Positions 6,895 through 15,732 are shown, counted from the stretch's first letter. The stretch: DNA of 64,000 nt from Corynebacterium provencense (GCA_900049755.1 LT160592.1:1079070-1143069); one strand, 5' to 3'. Program-made: numbers and translations. Notes: generated from the letters alone by a model not told the origin.

Positions 6895-9525
6895 ATGAAA
6901 GAGCTTCAGAGACACCTCAAATCCGCGACAGTCTTAGCTGCCGCATTGATTGCCTCCCTGTCGTTGTCCGCGTGTGATCCGGTCACAGGATCTCTGGGAT
7001 CATCCTCGGGCTCCTGGGGCTCATCAGGCTCTTCGGGAGGGGGAGGAGAAAACCCAACCCCCCCGACCGCAGAACCGTCAACCACAGAGAGCCCAGAGAC
7101 ACCGACTGAACCTGATCCCACGGATCCGGAACCCGGGGAAGAGACCCCGCCAGACTATGACCCGACAGCGGACGGAAACCCCGCGACTGATCTCCCTCCG
7201 GCCGCGGGCGATCCTGATACGCTGACAGTGAATCCCGAAGCGAGGAAAGGCTCGGAAGAAGAATCGACAGCGATCCTGGACACTCAGGACGCCGAGGACC
7301 CCTACGGTACGAAATCAGTTCCAGCGGAGACCGTCTCGGCCTCCTCACTGACACCCGGAACAGTCCTGTCATTCCTGCCCACGGAGGAACTTCCCCATGG
7401 GGCTCTCGTGAAAGTGACAGCGGTTGAAGACGACCGGGATCATCCCGGGCACAAGAAGGTCACCACGGAAAAAGCGGAACTGACCGACGTCATCACCGAG
7501 ACCGCCGGTCTGACGGAGCTTCCCAGTCAAATCACTGTGAACAGTCTGACCCCCGGTGAGGGAGTTGAGGTGACCGACGGAGCCTACGGGGGAGCGGATC
7601 CTGATGGTAATAGTCCCAGGATCGTAGCCAGAACTTTCGGACCTCAGATGGAGATCAGTCCGACATTCGTCGATAAGCATTTCACCGCTGACCTGAAAGG
7701 AAATCTGCCCGGTGTAGAGGCAGCGAATGTCGGTGGCAGCGTTCGGATCAGTTCACTGATGCGCATCAATGTGTCTGCAGGGTTGACCGGTGTCAAGGTC
7801 GAAGAGGCGGGCGCAGAACTCAAAGCAGTGGCGGAAGCACACATGGATTTCGAGGCGATGAAAGCCTTCTCTTCCGGGTTCTCCAAGGACTTGTTCACGA
7901 TGAACTACAGTCAGACCTTTATGGCTGGTCCGGTTCCCATTGTCTTCGTGGTGGAGGCGAAGCTTCCTTTGGAGGTATTCTTGTCCTCCTCTGGCTCATT
8001 CCGTTATCAGCCGAAGATTGAGACAGGAATAAAAGTCGGCCTGTGGCATGACGGTGGGACGACCAAACCCGTTATGGACAGATGGTTCAATTCATCAAAT
8101 CTCGACCACATGAACTTCAAGGCAGGATTTGATTCCGACGTCGCAGTGTCTCCGCAGTTCAATGCCAGCCTCTACGACAGCATCGGAATCAACGGTGGGG
8201 GGAAGCTCTCAGGAAAATTCGAGATGACCACTTCGGAGGATAACCCCACGCAGTGCAGCTTCACCGCCTCATCCTCCCACAATTTCGCCCTGCGAGCGGG
8301 CCTCTTCGGATGGGCGAGGACTCTCAGAGGAACCGATGACGAGCTGGGGCGGTGGGACAACCTCTGCGGTGGATCAGACATCAGTGAACCTGACCCGGTG
8401 GAGTTCGACCCGGACTCGGTTGTACCGCGGGGAGGTTTCAGGAATTGGTTGAACAGGTACCAGTTCAACCGTGCCAATGACCTGGATCATCCGATTTCGC
8501 AGTCAGAGATGGAGCAGGTGTGGGTAATCGATAACCGTTTCGAAGGAGGTGGCGGAGACCTGGATGGTCTGCAGTATGCCAAGAACCTCAGCTATTTACA
8601 CTGGAACGGTGACAACACTTCCGAGTTTAGAATTCCCGATCTGTCCGGATTGTCAAAACTGACTACTATTCAATTGTTTGGGGAATTTCGAAACATACCG
8701 GCAGGTGCAGGGAATTTCCCGGCACTGAAGGACATCCTACTTAATCCTAATACTGAGGTGAATTTGCCGGGAGAACTGTTCGCTGGCGGACGTGTGGAGG
8801 TACTGAAGTTGTCCGCCGACAGGATAGAAATACCCGAGAATATCAACAACTCACCCTTGCAGGAGATTGATCTTAGTGCCGTAGATATTTCCGACCTTCC
8901 CGAGACGTTCGGTTCCCTGTCATCACTCAGGAAACTCAGTATAAATAGTGATGAATACGGACTGGAGAATCTTCCTGAAAGTTTCGGTAATCTCTACTCT
9001 CTTCAAGAGCTGAAGTTGAGTTATGCGGGAATTTCTAGACTGCCGGACAGCTTCGGAAACCTTTATAATCTGCGTGATTTGAATATCAGTAATCTCTGTA
9101 ATCTCGGAGAGCTTCCGTCGAGCTTCGGGAAGTTGCGAAATCTTGAGTCTCTCAGCATTCTGAATACCGGCATCAAGTCTTTGCCGGAAAACTTCGGAGA
9201 ACTGAGTAAGCTTCAGGATGTGATAATAAAGAATCATACCGGACTTTCTTTGGATGGTGACTGGTCAGGGCTTACCTCGTTGAGAAATATGGATATCAGC
9301 AACAATGTTCTGACGTCTGTCCCTGACTCTATCCAGCATATGCCGGCGCTTGAATCGCTGGATATCAGTAGCAATCCGATTAGAAATCTTCCCTCTTTCC
9401 TTGGGGATATGGCAAGGAAGGAGAACGGTAAGCTATATGGTCTCAATCTGAGAAACACTCCGGTTACGGAAGATGATCCTGTGGTCCAAGATCTCCGGGA
9501 TGCTGGTACAGAGGTATCTTTCTAG
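6895..9525 (+). CDS. Leucine-rich-repeat lipoprotein of low GC content
   Basis: The 876-aa protein starts at the ATG at 6895, preceded by GAGCGAGG. Residues 1-26 are a lipoprotein signal peptide ending in lipobox LSAC, with Cys27 as the lipidation site. Residues 28-120 are a Ser/Gly/Pro/Glu/Thr-rich flexible stalk. Residues about 120-500 form a region of unknown type, probably beta-rich. Residues about 530-870 hold at least seven leucine-rich repeats of 23-24 residues with the pattern LPxSFGxLxxLxxLxLS (for example LPESFGNLYSLQELKLS), of the Roc/plant-like class. The protein should be anchored outside the membrane and display the LRR as a binding surface. By direct count GC falls to about 43% at 8581-8640 and 37% at 8941-9000, far below the flanks, which suggests horizontal transfer. 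No partner genes are adjacent. Its ligand is unknown. Confidence 0.85.
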   Translation: MKELQRHLKSATVLAAALIASLSLSACDPVTGSLGSSSGSWGSSGSSGGGGENPTPPTAEPSTTESPETPTEPDPTDPEPGEETPPDYDPTADGNPATDLPPAAGDPDTLTVNPEARKGSEEESTAILDTQDAEDPYGTKSVPAETVSASSLTPGTVLSFLPTEELPHGALVKVTAVEDDRDHPGHKKVTTEKAELTDVITETAGLTELPSQITVNSLTPGEGVEVTDGAYGGADPDGNSPRIVARTFGPQMEISPTFVDKHFTADLKGNLPGVEAANVGGSVRISSLMRINVSAGLTGVKVEEAGAELKAVAEAHMDFEAMKAFSSGFSKDLFTMNYSQTFMAGPVPIVFVVEAKLPLEVFLSSSGSFRYQPKIETGIKVGLWHDGGTTKPVMDRWFNSSNLDHMNFKAGFDSDVAVSPQFNASLYDSIGINGGGKLSGKFEMTTSEDNPTQCSFTASSSHNFALRAGLFGWARTLRGTDDELGRWDNLCGGSDISEPDPVEFDPDSVVPRGGFRNWLNRYQFNRANDLDHPISQSEMEQVWVIDNRFEGGGGDLDGLQYAKNLSYLHWNGDNTSEFRIPDLSGLSKLTTIQLFGEFRNIPAGAGNFPALKDILLNPNTEVNLPGELFAGGRVEVLKLSADRIEIPENINNSPLQEIDLSAVDISDLPETFGSLSSLRKLSINSDEYGLENLPESFGNLYSLQELKLSYAGISRLPDSFGNLYNLRDLNISNLCNLGELPSSFGKLRNLESLSILNTGIKSLPENFGELSKLQDVIIKNHTGLSLDGDWSGLTSLRNMDISNNVLTSVPDSIQHMPALESLDISSNPIRNLPSFLGDMARKENGKLYGLNLRNTPVTEDDPVVQDLRDAGTEVSF

Positions 9526-9608
9526 TCGGGTGATCCGTGGGAGACTTCACGGGGTGACCCTCTGACCCCGGTAGCCCCATTTGTCGGCTCCCTGGTGCTT
9601 ACGGCAGG

Positions 9609-10664
9609 TCACATGCCGGCTCCGTGCATGGGGCAGCCCCGCCCCGGCTGCAGGCCTTCGGCGACGGTGAACCTGTGGCCTTCGCCTGCCGCGGCGACTT
9701 TCGCGTAGCGGGGGTCGGAGGAGGTGTCGTGCTGGTAACCCATCCTGGAGATGTCAGGATCGTCGCCCATCCGGCTGAAGTCCCTGACCCAGGTGGAGGA
9801 GAGGTTCACCGGTCGGACCGGTTCGGTCAACCGCACGACCGTGGCGACGGCTCTCATGGCCTTGTCGACCAGCACAGGGACCCGGGGTGCGTCGAGATGG
9901 TCGCGTGCGCTGACCGGCAGGCCGGCGGTGAGGACCGGGCCCGCGAGGAAGCGGAGCGGTCGGGGGAAGTACTTTTCGAAGCCCCGGATCTGTCCCCGGT
10001 AGATCTCGACTCCCTCGCTGCTGCGCGCCCCGTGCTTCTCCTCGAAGGCGAGGATCCAGGGTTCGACCTCCCCGTAGCTGTCCCATATCCCGCGGATGCC
10101 CATCCTGGTGCCGATGGCTTTCCAGAGGTGGTAGCGGGCCTGGTGTTCCCGGTCGGTGAAGTAGTCGGGGAGCCCCAGGTCCCTGGCCCACCGTTCGGGC
10201 TCGTACATCATCAGCCCGAGGATGTGGAGCTGGAGCTGGTTGCCGACACCGCGGACGTCGTGGTGGATCTGCTGGATCCGGTCGGCGAGTTCCTGGAGTT
10301 CCGGACTGTGCGGGCCGTAGCGGTGGAGCAGGCCGAAGAAGGTCATCGTGTCCCTGTCCCTGTTGACGGGGGCGTGGAGGTAGCCGGCGCCCCGGTGTAC
10401 CGCCCTGGCTTCCGCCGGGTGTGTGGTGCCCCGTGCGAATCCTGAGGTGTAGGCCATGTGGGAGAACAACGGGGGAGTCATCACCTCGAGGGAGATGTGG
10501 GTGATCTCGGCGCAGTCCTGCTCCGGGTCCAGGTCGTCGATGAGGCGGCGGGCCTGCCGGACCGTGAGGGTCCGGTTGGCCCAGAGTTCGGGGTGTCTCT
10601 GCTGGAACACGGCTTTCTCCATCGTCGGTGGGTGCCGCCGTCGGCGGCTTTCTGTAGCGGTCAC
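9609..10664 (-). CDS. MpaB/DUF2236-type oxygenase-like protein
   Basis: The 351-aa cytoplasmic protein is tentatively assigned to the DUF2236 (MpaB/rubber-oxygenase-like) family. The basis is the HP...RDRDTMTFFG segment (about residues 82-113) and the following IHHDVRGVGNQL helix (about 134-145). The histidines there are the expected type of haem or metal ligand in that family. Several members oxidise hydrophobic substrates, but most are uncharacterised. The start is uncertain: GTG at 10664 gives an Arg-rich N-terminus, while ATG at 10622 would give a protein starting MEKAVF. Neither has a clear ribosome site. The C-terminus ends in a Cys/His-containing tail (GRGCPMHGAGM). Inverted repeats overlie the start region. 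Confidence 0.5.
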   Translation of the reverse strand: MTATESRRRRHPPTMEKAVFQQRHPELWANRTLTVRQARRLIDDLDPEQDCAEITHISLEVMTPPLFSHMAYTSGFARGTTHPAEARAVHRGAGYLHAPVNRDRDTMTFFGLLHRYGPHSPELQELADRIQQIHHDVRGVGNQLQLHILGLMMYEPERWARDLGLPDYFTDREHQARYHLWKAIGTRMGIRGIWDSYGEVEPWILAFEEKHGARSSEGVEIYRGQIRGFEKYFPRPLRFLAGPVLTAGLPVSARDHLDAPRVPVLVDKAMRAVATVVRLTEPVRPVNLSSTWVRDFSRMGDDPDISRMGYQHDTSSDPRYAKVAAAGEGHRFTVAEGLQPGRGCPMHGAGM

Positions 10665-10692
10665 TACAGGTTTGACGATGTAGCCTACGTCA
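10652..10692. promoter_or_regulatory. Inverted repeats at the start of the MpaB-like gene
   Basis: CTGTAG-N6-CTACAG (10652-10669) is perfect in both arms and covers the GTG start. Next to it TGACG...CGTCA (10673-10692) encloses the perfect palindrome GTAGCCTAC. The position fits a TetR-like operator, though no such regulator gene is adjacent. Confidence 0.4.
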
Positions 10693-10742
10693 CATTCCGG
10701 GTGCCGTCAAGGTTCGGAAACGAAATAAGGTGGGGACCCGCC

Positions 10743-11504
10743 TCAGCGTCCGTCCCCGGCGTCCACCCCGATCTCCTCGCTCACCCCCAGCTCACCGAGC
10801 AGGCTGCCCCGGAGTTCACTGAAGCCGGGGAGGGAGCGGGACCGTCGGCGTCCGAAAGGAACCCGGTACTCCGCACCGATCCCACCGTCACGCAGGACCA
10901 GAATCCGGTCGGCCAGAAGGATCGCCTCATCGACGTCATGTGTGACCAGCAGCACCGACGGATTGTGCCTGCCGTGCAGAGCCGCGACGAGGGACTGGAT
11001 CTTCAGTCTGGTCAGTGCGTCCAGCGCCCCGAAAGGCTCATCGAGCAGGAGCAGTTCAGGGGACCGGATCAGGGCCCTCGCCAGGGCCACACGCTGAGCC
11101 TCGCCACCGGACAGCGATGTCGGCCAGGCGTCCCCGAACCCTTCCAGTCCCACCTCCGAGAGGATGGCGGACGCCTGTCTGCGACGCTCCCGGCGCCCGC
11201 CCGGAATGCCGACGGTGATGTTGTCCCACACCTTCCGTCCTCTGACCAGTCGTGGTTCCTGGAACACGATCGTCCTGTTCGGCCTGGTCAGCACAGTGCC
11301 GGAGTCCGCGGTCTCCAGCCCGGCGAGGATGCGGAGAATCGTCGACTTCCCGCCGCCGGAACGGCCCAGCAGGGCGACGAACTCGCCCTGCTCCACCGTG
11401 AACGAGACTCCGTCGAGAATGCGGCGTCCCCCGAAACTCCGGGTGACCCCGTCAACGATGACGGAGGTGCGCGTCTCCGCCGCCGTCTGTGTCACAGTGC
11501 TCAT
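10743..11504 (-). CDS. ssuB: ABC transporter ATP-binding protein, SsuB/TauB type
   Basis: The 253-aa ATPase has Walker A GRSGGGKST (about residues 47-55), signature LSGGEAQRVALARAL (about 135-149), Walker [13 protein letters not shown] and the switch His in LLVTHDVDEAI. The family energises import of sulfonates, taurine, nitrate or similar ligands. It is the last gene of a minus-strand operon, and its start overlaps the permease stop by 4 nt (ATGA). Sulfonate import is inferred from the binding protein and the McbR-like operator in front of the operon. The paralogous nitrate and pyrimidine subgroups cannot be excluded from this subunit alone. Confidence 0.8.
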   Translation of the reverse strand: MSTVTQTAAETRTSVIVDGVTRSFGGRRILDGVSFTVEQGEFVALLGRSGGGKSTILRILAGLETADSGTVLTRPNRTIVFQEPRLVRGRKVWDNITVGIPGGRRERRRQASAILSEVGLEGFGDAWPTSLSGGEAQRVALARALIRSPELLLLDEPFGALDALTRLKIQSLVAALHGRHNPSVLLVTHDVDEAILLADRILVLRDGGIGAEYRVPFGRRRSRSLPGFSELRGSLLGELGVSEEIGVDAGDGR

Positions 11505-12421
11505 CTGCGTGGCTCCCGGGAGAACTTGTAGGGCATGGTCACACGCTCGAGCACCCGCACCACAGTGTCCGCGAGCAGGCCCGCGGCGGCGTAGATGACG
11601 ATGCAGGCGACCACGATGTCAGTCTGGAAGTACTGCTGGGCCGATGTCATGAGGAAACCGAGCCCGGTCTGGGTGTTGGACAGTTCCGCGACGACCAGTG
11701 CCCCGAGCGCAGCCGTCATGGCGATCCGGAACCCGAGAAGAATCTGCGGCAGCGCCTCGGGGATGACCACCGTCCACACCAGCTGCCGGTGGCCCAGCCC
11801 GTAGGCGCGGCCGGCCTCGATGAGGCGGGAGTCCACGTGCCGGACCCCGAGGTGGGTGTTGATGTACGTCGGGATACCGGACGCCAGGGAGATGATGATG
11901 ATCTTGGGCAGTTCATCGATGCCGAACCAGATGATCAGCAGCGGAGTGATCGCCAGGACAGGGATCGTGCGGACAATCTGCACGGTCGGATCGATGAGCT
12001 GGTCACCGAGGCGGAACAGTCCCGAGACGATTCCGAGGACCAGGCCCACTGAGATGCCCGTGACAAGTCCCACCGCGACACGCCTCAACGACACCGACAT
12101 GTTCTCCCACAGTTCCCCCGTCCGGGCCAGTTCGGCGAATGCATGCCCCACCTCCCAGGGAGCAGGGAACTGCTGGGAGGTGACCGCTCCGCTCGCGGAC
12201 GCCGCGACCCACAGGATCACGAGCACCACGGGGCCGCTGGCCCGGAGCACCAGGTTCAGCCACCACGGCTGTCTGCGTCTGGTACGTACCGTGGGCGGGA
12301 CAAGTCCGGTCCCTGTCCTGTCTCCACCGTCAGACGGGGGCAGGGACGTGCCGGCTGCCGTAGTGGCTTCTCCGCCACCGGTGCCGGTGGCGTCCCGGTG
12401 CCCCTGCAGTGAGACACTCAT
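11501..12421 (-). CDS. ssuC: ABC transporter permease, SsuC/TauC type
   Basis: This protein of about 306 aa has six hydrophobic segments and the EAA loop (VDSRLIEAGRAYGLGHRQLVWTV region, about residues 200-225) that contacts the ATPase. I take the ATG at 12421 as the start because it overlaps the stop of the binding-protein gene as ATGA; a start at 12433 would add four residues. The first 50-60 residues form a hydrophilic Gly/Thr/Pro-rich tail unusual for this family. With the ATPase it forms the membrane channel of the importer. The start overlap indicates translational coupling. Confidence 0.8.
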   Translation of the reverse strand: MSVSLQGHRDATGTGGGEATTAAGTSLPPSDGGDRTGTGLVPPTVRTRRRQPWWLNLVLRASGPVVLVILWVAASASGAVTSQQFPAPWEVGHAFAELARTGELWENMSVSLRRVAVGLVTGISVGLVLGIVSGLFRLGDQLIDPTVQIVRTIPVLAITPLLIIWFGIDELPKIIIISLASGIPTYINTHLGVRHVDSRLIEAGRAYGLGHRQLVWTVVIPEALPQILLGFRIAMTAALGALVVAELSNTQTGLGFLMTSAQQYFQTDIVVACIVIYAAAGLLADTVVRVLERVTMPYKFSREPRR

Positions 12422-13422
12422 GAGTTCACCCATTCATTGACGTCGAAGCCGTTCTTCACGATGCCCTGGTCCAGCAGGAACGCCAGGGAACTCTCCAGGG
12501 TGCGCACACCGTCCGGATCGATTCTCTCGTCGCTGTACTGCCAGGTGCTGGAGACCCGGACGGACTCGACGGACACCTTCTGTGCATCTGCGGCCCACGC
12601 CACATATTTGTCCAGGTCCTTCCGGATCTCCGCGATGCCCGCCTTCTCGACCTCCCAGTACGCCTCGGTGATCTCCGGGTGGTCCCGGCGGAAGTCGTCG
12701 GTGGTCACGGCGACATTGGTGGACAGCAGGTCAGGATCGTCGACCTCCGCCTTCGACGCCACCGTGAAGTCGTTGTTCTCCAGCCAGACGGCCGCCACGT
12801 TCGCAGGGACCGCCACAGCGCTGATGCTTCCCTTCTGCAGGGCGGGCAGGGCGTCAGCGAAGAGAAGGTTGACCAGGTTGTTCTCGTCCAGGGCGCCGTG
12901 GCGGTCCAGGGCGGCGCGACCGTATCGGTCGAAGTTGGAGCCGAACTGCAGGCCCACCTTCTTCCCCTTCAGCTTGTCGATGCTGTCGAGGGCCGGATCG
13001 TTGGTGAGGAACCAGATCCCGGACGCCGGCTTCTTGACCAGCACCGGACTGATCGTCTGCCCGTTGCCGCGGGCCTGGACCGCAGGAACGTCGCCGATGG
13101 AACCGACAGTGACGTCCCCGCTCTGCAGTGCCTGGACCACGGGCGGGCCGTTGTTGAACCCGACGTAGCGTTCGAACTCGAAGCCGTGCTTCTCGAGGAT
13201 CGGTTCGGCCAGTCCCAGGGACTCGGCGTACCCGAAGGGGCCGGTGTCACGGGGTGTGGACCCTGCGCCGCCGTTCCACGGGAAGCCGACGGTGACCGGG
13301 GTGAGCCCGGTGCTGTCGTCGTCGGCGTCGGCACCTCCGCAGGCGGTGACGCCTGCGATCAGGGTGAGTCCGGCCAGGACGCCGGTGAGCCGGCGGAAGG
13401 TGGTTGAAACAGTTGATCTCAC
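12418..13422 (-). CDS. ssuA: Aliphatic sulfonate/nitrate-type ABC transporter substrate-binding lipoprotein
   Basis: From the GTG at 13422, preceded by AGAAGAGA, the protein is 334 aa. A 27-residue signal ends in lipobox VTAC with Cys28, so it is a membrane-anchored binding protein. The SsuA/NMT1-like core includes FNNGPPVVQALQSGDVTVG, SIGDVPAVQARGNGQ and KLKGKKVGLQFGS. It delivers an anionic ligand, probably an organosulfonate, to the SsuC/SsuB subunits encoded next. A longer upstream frame exists but lacks signal-peptide character. A second, 93%-identical stretch of this gene type is spliced into the flavoprotein gene at 14347-14492, so a close paralogue or another strain's copy must exist. 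Confidence 0.8.
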   Translation of the reverse strand: MRSTVSTTFRRLTGVLAGLTLIAGVTACGGADADDDSTGLTPVTVGFPWNGGAGSTPRDTGPFGYAESLGLAEPILEKHGFEFERYVGFNNGPPVVQALQSGDVTVGSIGDVPAVQARGNGQTISPVLVKKPASGIWFLTNDPALDSIDKLKGKKVGLQFGSNFDRYGRAALDRHGALDENNLVNLLFADALPALQKGSISAVAVPANVAAVWLENNDFTVASKAEVDDPDLLSTNVAVTTDDFRRDHPEITEAYWEVEKAGIAEIRKDLDKYVAWAADAQKVSVESVRVSSTWQYSDERIDPDGVRTLESSLAFLLDQGIVKNGFDVNEWVNS

Positions 13423-13439
13423 GGGTATCTCTTCTCTCG

Positions 13440-13856
13440 TCAGAGTGCAGTCGTGTGTGTGGAGGGGCCGGCGGTGGAGCGTGCGGTCGCCTGTGACGTC
13501 GAACGTGACGGCGAACGTGACGTGGTCCCGGTGCCCCGGCCCTGCCGGGGCGGTCCGCCGGAGGCGCGGCTCCAACCGACGGCCCTGCGGTGCAGGCCGA
13601 GGAAACCCTCACTGCGCAGGTGTTCCAGGTCATCCTCCCCTCCGTCGCCGGGAACCAGCCGGTCAGCGGTGCGCGAAGGGTCGACGAACATGGCGTCCGC
13701 GGGGCAGTAGGCCTCGCACTGGAAGCAGGTCTGGCACTGGTCCTTGTCCGCGATGACCGGGAATCCGTCCGGGCGGAGGGTGAACACGTTCATCGGACAG
13801 ATCTGGGCGCACAGGCCGCAGCTGGTGCAGCGGTCCGGGTCGATGACTTCGATCAT
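13440..13856 (-). CDS. 2x[4Fe-4S] ferredoxin subunit (AprB-like)
   Basis: The 138-aa protein carries two cysteine clusters in its first 55 residues: CTSCGLCAQICP and CQTCFQCEAYCP, which would bind two [4Fe-4S] clusters. After these comes GFLGLHRRAVGWSR, then a Ser/Thr/Arg-rich tail of about 45 residues that looks disordered and may be over-read. Its ATG overlaps the flavoprotein stop by 4 nt, so the two are probably made together as a flavoprotein-ferredoxin complex resembling APS reductase AprAB. The next gene downstream is the SsuA-like binding protein, 17 nt away. It should carry electrons between a cytoplasmic carrier and the FAD of its partner. The substrate oxidised or reduced is unknown. 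Confidence 0.8.
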   Translation of the reverse strand: MIEVIDPDRCTSCGLCAQICPMNVFTLRPDGFPVIADKDQCQTCFQCEAYCPADAMFVDPSRTADRLVPGDGGEDDLEHLRSEGFLGLHRRAVGWSRASGGPPRQGRGTGTTSRSPSRSTSQATARSTAGPSTHTTAL

Positions 13857-14308
13857 GCCGGCACCCCCACCCTGGTCTTACCGGACGGCTGTCGGTGGAC
13901 CCGGGGCCGGTGCACCCCTGAGACCAGCAGTCTGTAGGTCGCCTCCGGGTCGGTCTGCGGATGGTCGACCCGGAAGTGCATGGCCCGGGACTCCCGCCGC
14001 TCCAGGGCGGACAGGGTCGCCCAACGGCCCATCGCGGCCATTCCCGCCACCTCCCGTAGCCGGTACTCGTCGACGGGGGACCGCGGCGAGGCGTCCCGCA
14101 GCAGGTCCCAGACACGGTCCAGTTCCCCGAGCATGGACGCCAGACGGTCCTCGGAGCGGAAGACAGCGTTGGTCAGGGGCAACATCTGGGCCCGGATTCT
14201 CCCGGTGAGTTCACGCCAGTCCGGCGTCCTGCCGTCATCGTGTCCGACGGACGTGGTGGCGATACTGCCGAGACCGGCCGCGTGCCGGCGGATCCCGCGG
14301 GGTGAACT

Positions 14309-14346
14309 CTGTCTCTTCTACACCTCCTGATGTGTATAAGAGGCAG
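14309..14346. other. Tn5/Nextera mosaic-end dimer (sequencing adapter remnant)
   Basis: 14309-14327 matches the mosaic end CTGTCTCTTATACACATCT at 16 of 19 positions. 14328-14346 matches its reverse complement AGATGTGTATAAGAGACAG at 17 of 19. The two face each other head to head. Translations give CLLYTS and DVYKRQ, peptides well known as marks of adapter contamination in protein databases. It marks the junction of two unrelated library fragments. Confidence 0.9.
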
Positions 14347-14492
14347 TCCCAGTACGCCTCGGTGATCTCCGGGTGGTCCCGGCGGGAGTCGTCGGTGGTC
14401 ACGGCGACATTGGCGGACAGCAGGTCAGGATCCGCGACCTCCGCCTTCGCCGCCACCGCGGAGGCGTTGTTCTCCAGCCAGGCGGCAGCCAC
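14347..14492 (-). other. Misplaced fragment of an ssuA-like gene
   Basis: These 146 bases align without gaps to about 12653-12798 inside the local ssuA gene, with about 10 mismatches by eye (about 93% identity). On the minus strand they encode AAWLENNASAVAAKAEVADP and onward, the same protein segment. One edge is the mosaic-end dimer; the other abuts the flavoprotein sequence at GGGCCGTG. The mismatches show it is not copied from the local gene itself. Confidence 0.85.
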
Positions 14493-15716
14493 GCACGGCC
14501 CAGGAGAGGTTCGGGCCGCCGGCCCCGGTGGCGGCGCCGGTGATACGGTCCCGGGCGGCCACATCCCCGGCAGCATAGAGACCGGGGAGACCCACCGCAC
14601 AGGTGGTGTCGTCGACGCGGACACCGCCGGTGCCCCGGACCGTGCCCTCGTGAACCCAGTCGATGGGGAAACGCTCGGTGAAAGGGTTGATCCCGAGCTT
14701 GTCGACGACCGCGAAGAAATTCGGCATGTTCTCCCGCGCGGTCGCACGCTGTGCGGGGGCGAACTGGGAGAACCTGGCGTAGACGGTGCCCTTCACGCTG
14801 TGCTCGAGCAGGGGGACCCGCGAATAGTGCAGGTCATCGTAGTGGATCGGGGTGCCGTCCCCGGTCCAGTACTCCGCCTTGATGAAGTAGCCGTTCTTGT
14901 CCATCGAGGTACCGAAGGGCACCATGCCCTGGAAGTTCGAGTACTCCATCGCCGCCAGGTCGGCGCCCGCCTCGGCGGCCATGAGCTGACCGTCCCCGGT
15001 GTTCGTGTCACCGCCGAGGGAGTGGCTGCGCCATGTCGTTCCACCGGTGGCGAGCACCACCGCGTGGGCGTGCACGGTCCAGTTCCTGCCGGCGCGGACC
15101 TGCAGGCCCCTGGCGCCGACCACGGCGTCACGGTTGTCGGTGACGAGCAGTTCCACCGCGGGGCTGTGGTCGAGGACCGTCACGCCGGCCTTCTTCACCT
15201 GACCACGGAGAAATCGCAGGTAGTCGGGTGCGGGGCCCCGGAAGTAGGGTGCCCCGGAGGGGTTGTCCGTGGTGAGGTCGAGGCTCGGTTGGCGCCGGTT
15301 CCGGTCCACCCGGTCCCAGCCCATCGCGGGGAGGGTGCTGATCTGTGCCCAGGTCTCGTCGAGCACGGCGTCCACCCAGACACGGTCAGACTGTCCACCG
15401 CCGGTGGCGTTCTTGATCCGGAAGGTCTCGTCCCGCAGCGGAGAACCGGGGGGAGTCAGCCAGTGACCTACCCCGGACGTCGCCGCGACCCCGCTGGCAC
15501 CGCAGTATCCCTTGTCGACGAGGGTGACGCCCAGGCCTTCGCCGGCGGAGGTGCGTGCGGCGTTGAGTGCCGCCCAGGTGGCTGCGGGTCCGCCGCCGAT
15601 GACGAGCACTCCGGTGATGATCTCGAGATGGTCCGCGTCATCGCGGACAACTGTGGGGGACGGTGCCCGGGTGACCGGGGACCGTGGAGAACGTGCGTTC
15701 ATAAGGATGCTCACTG

Positions 15717-15732
15717 TAGACAGAGCTGTCTG
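15717..15732. promoter_or_regulatory. McbR-type operator upstream of the flavoprotein/ferredoxin/ssu operon
   Basis: TAGAC-AGAGCT-GTCTG differs in one base from TAGAC-N6-GTCTA, the published binding motif of the sulfur-metabolism repressor McbR of Corynebacterium glutamicum. It is also the dyad AGACAG-AG-CTGTCT. It sits directly upstream of the GTG at 15714 and overlaps TACAGT, a possible -10. This ties the operon to sulfur assimilation. Confidence 0.6.

Larger units (their letters stand above)
13853..15714 (-). pseudogene. FAD-dependent flavoprotein (AprA/FrdA-like), interrupted by a chimeric insert
   Basis: The N-terminal part (15714 down to about 14493) has the FAD-binding motif GVLVIGGGPAATWAALNAAR near residues 35-54 and the ARDRITGAATGAGGPNLSWAV segment near residue 390. 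It stops abruptly inside that motif. The C-terminal part reappears in another frame from about 14308 to 13853 (RRHAAGLGSIATTSVG then the FrdA-type helical C-domain). Between them lie a transposon-adapter dimer and 146 bp of ssuA-like DNA. Without the insert this would be a flavoprotein of about 560 aa, the first gene of the operon. It may start at GTG 15714 or at the ATG at 15702. A McbR-like operator lies just upstream. The break is almost surely an assembly artefact, so the gene in the organism is probably intact. Confidence 0.8.

Noticed and set aside
14309..14346. Natural Tn5/IS50-type insertion end
   Set aside because: Two ends face each other with no transposase or target duplication, and the peptides match known adapter contamination.
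14235..14747. 170-codon minus-strand gene across the adapter dimer
   Set aside because: It contains CLLYTS from the adapter and joins unrelated pieces; it is an artefact of the chimeric join.
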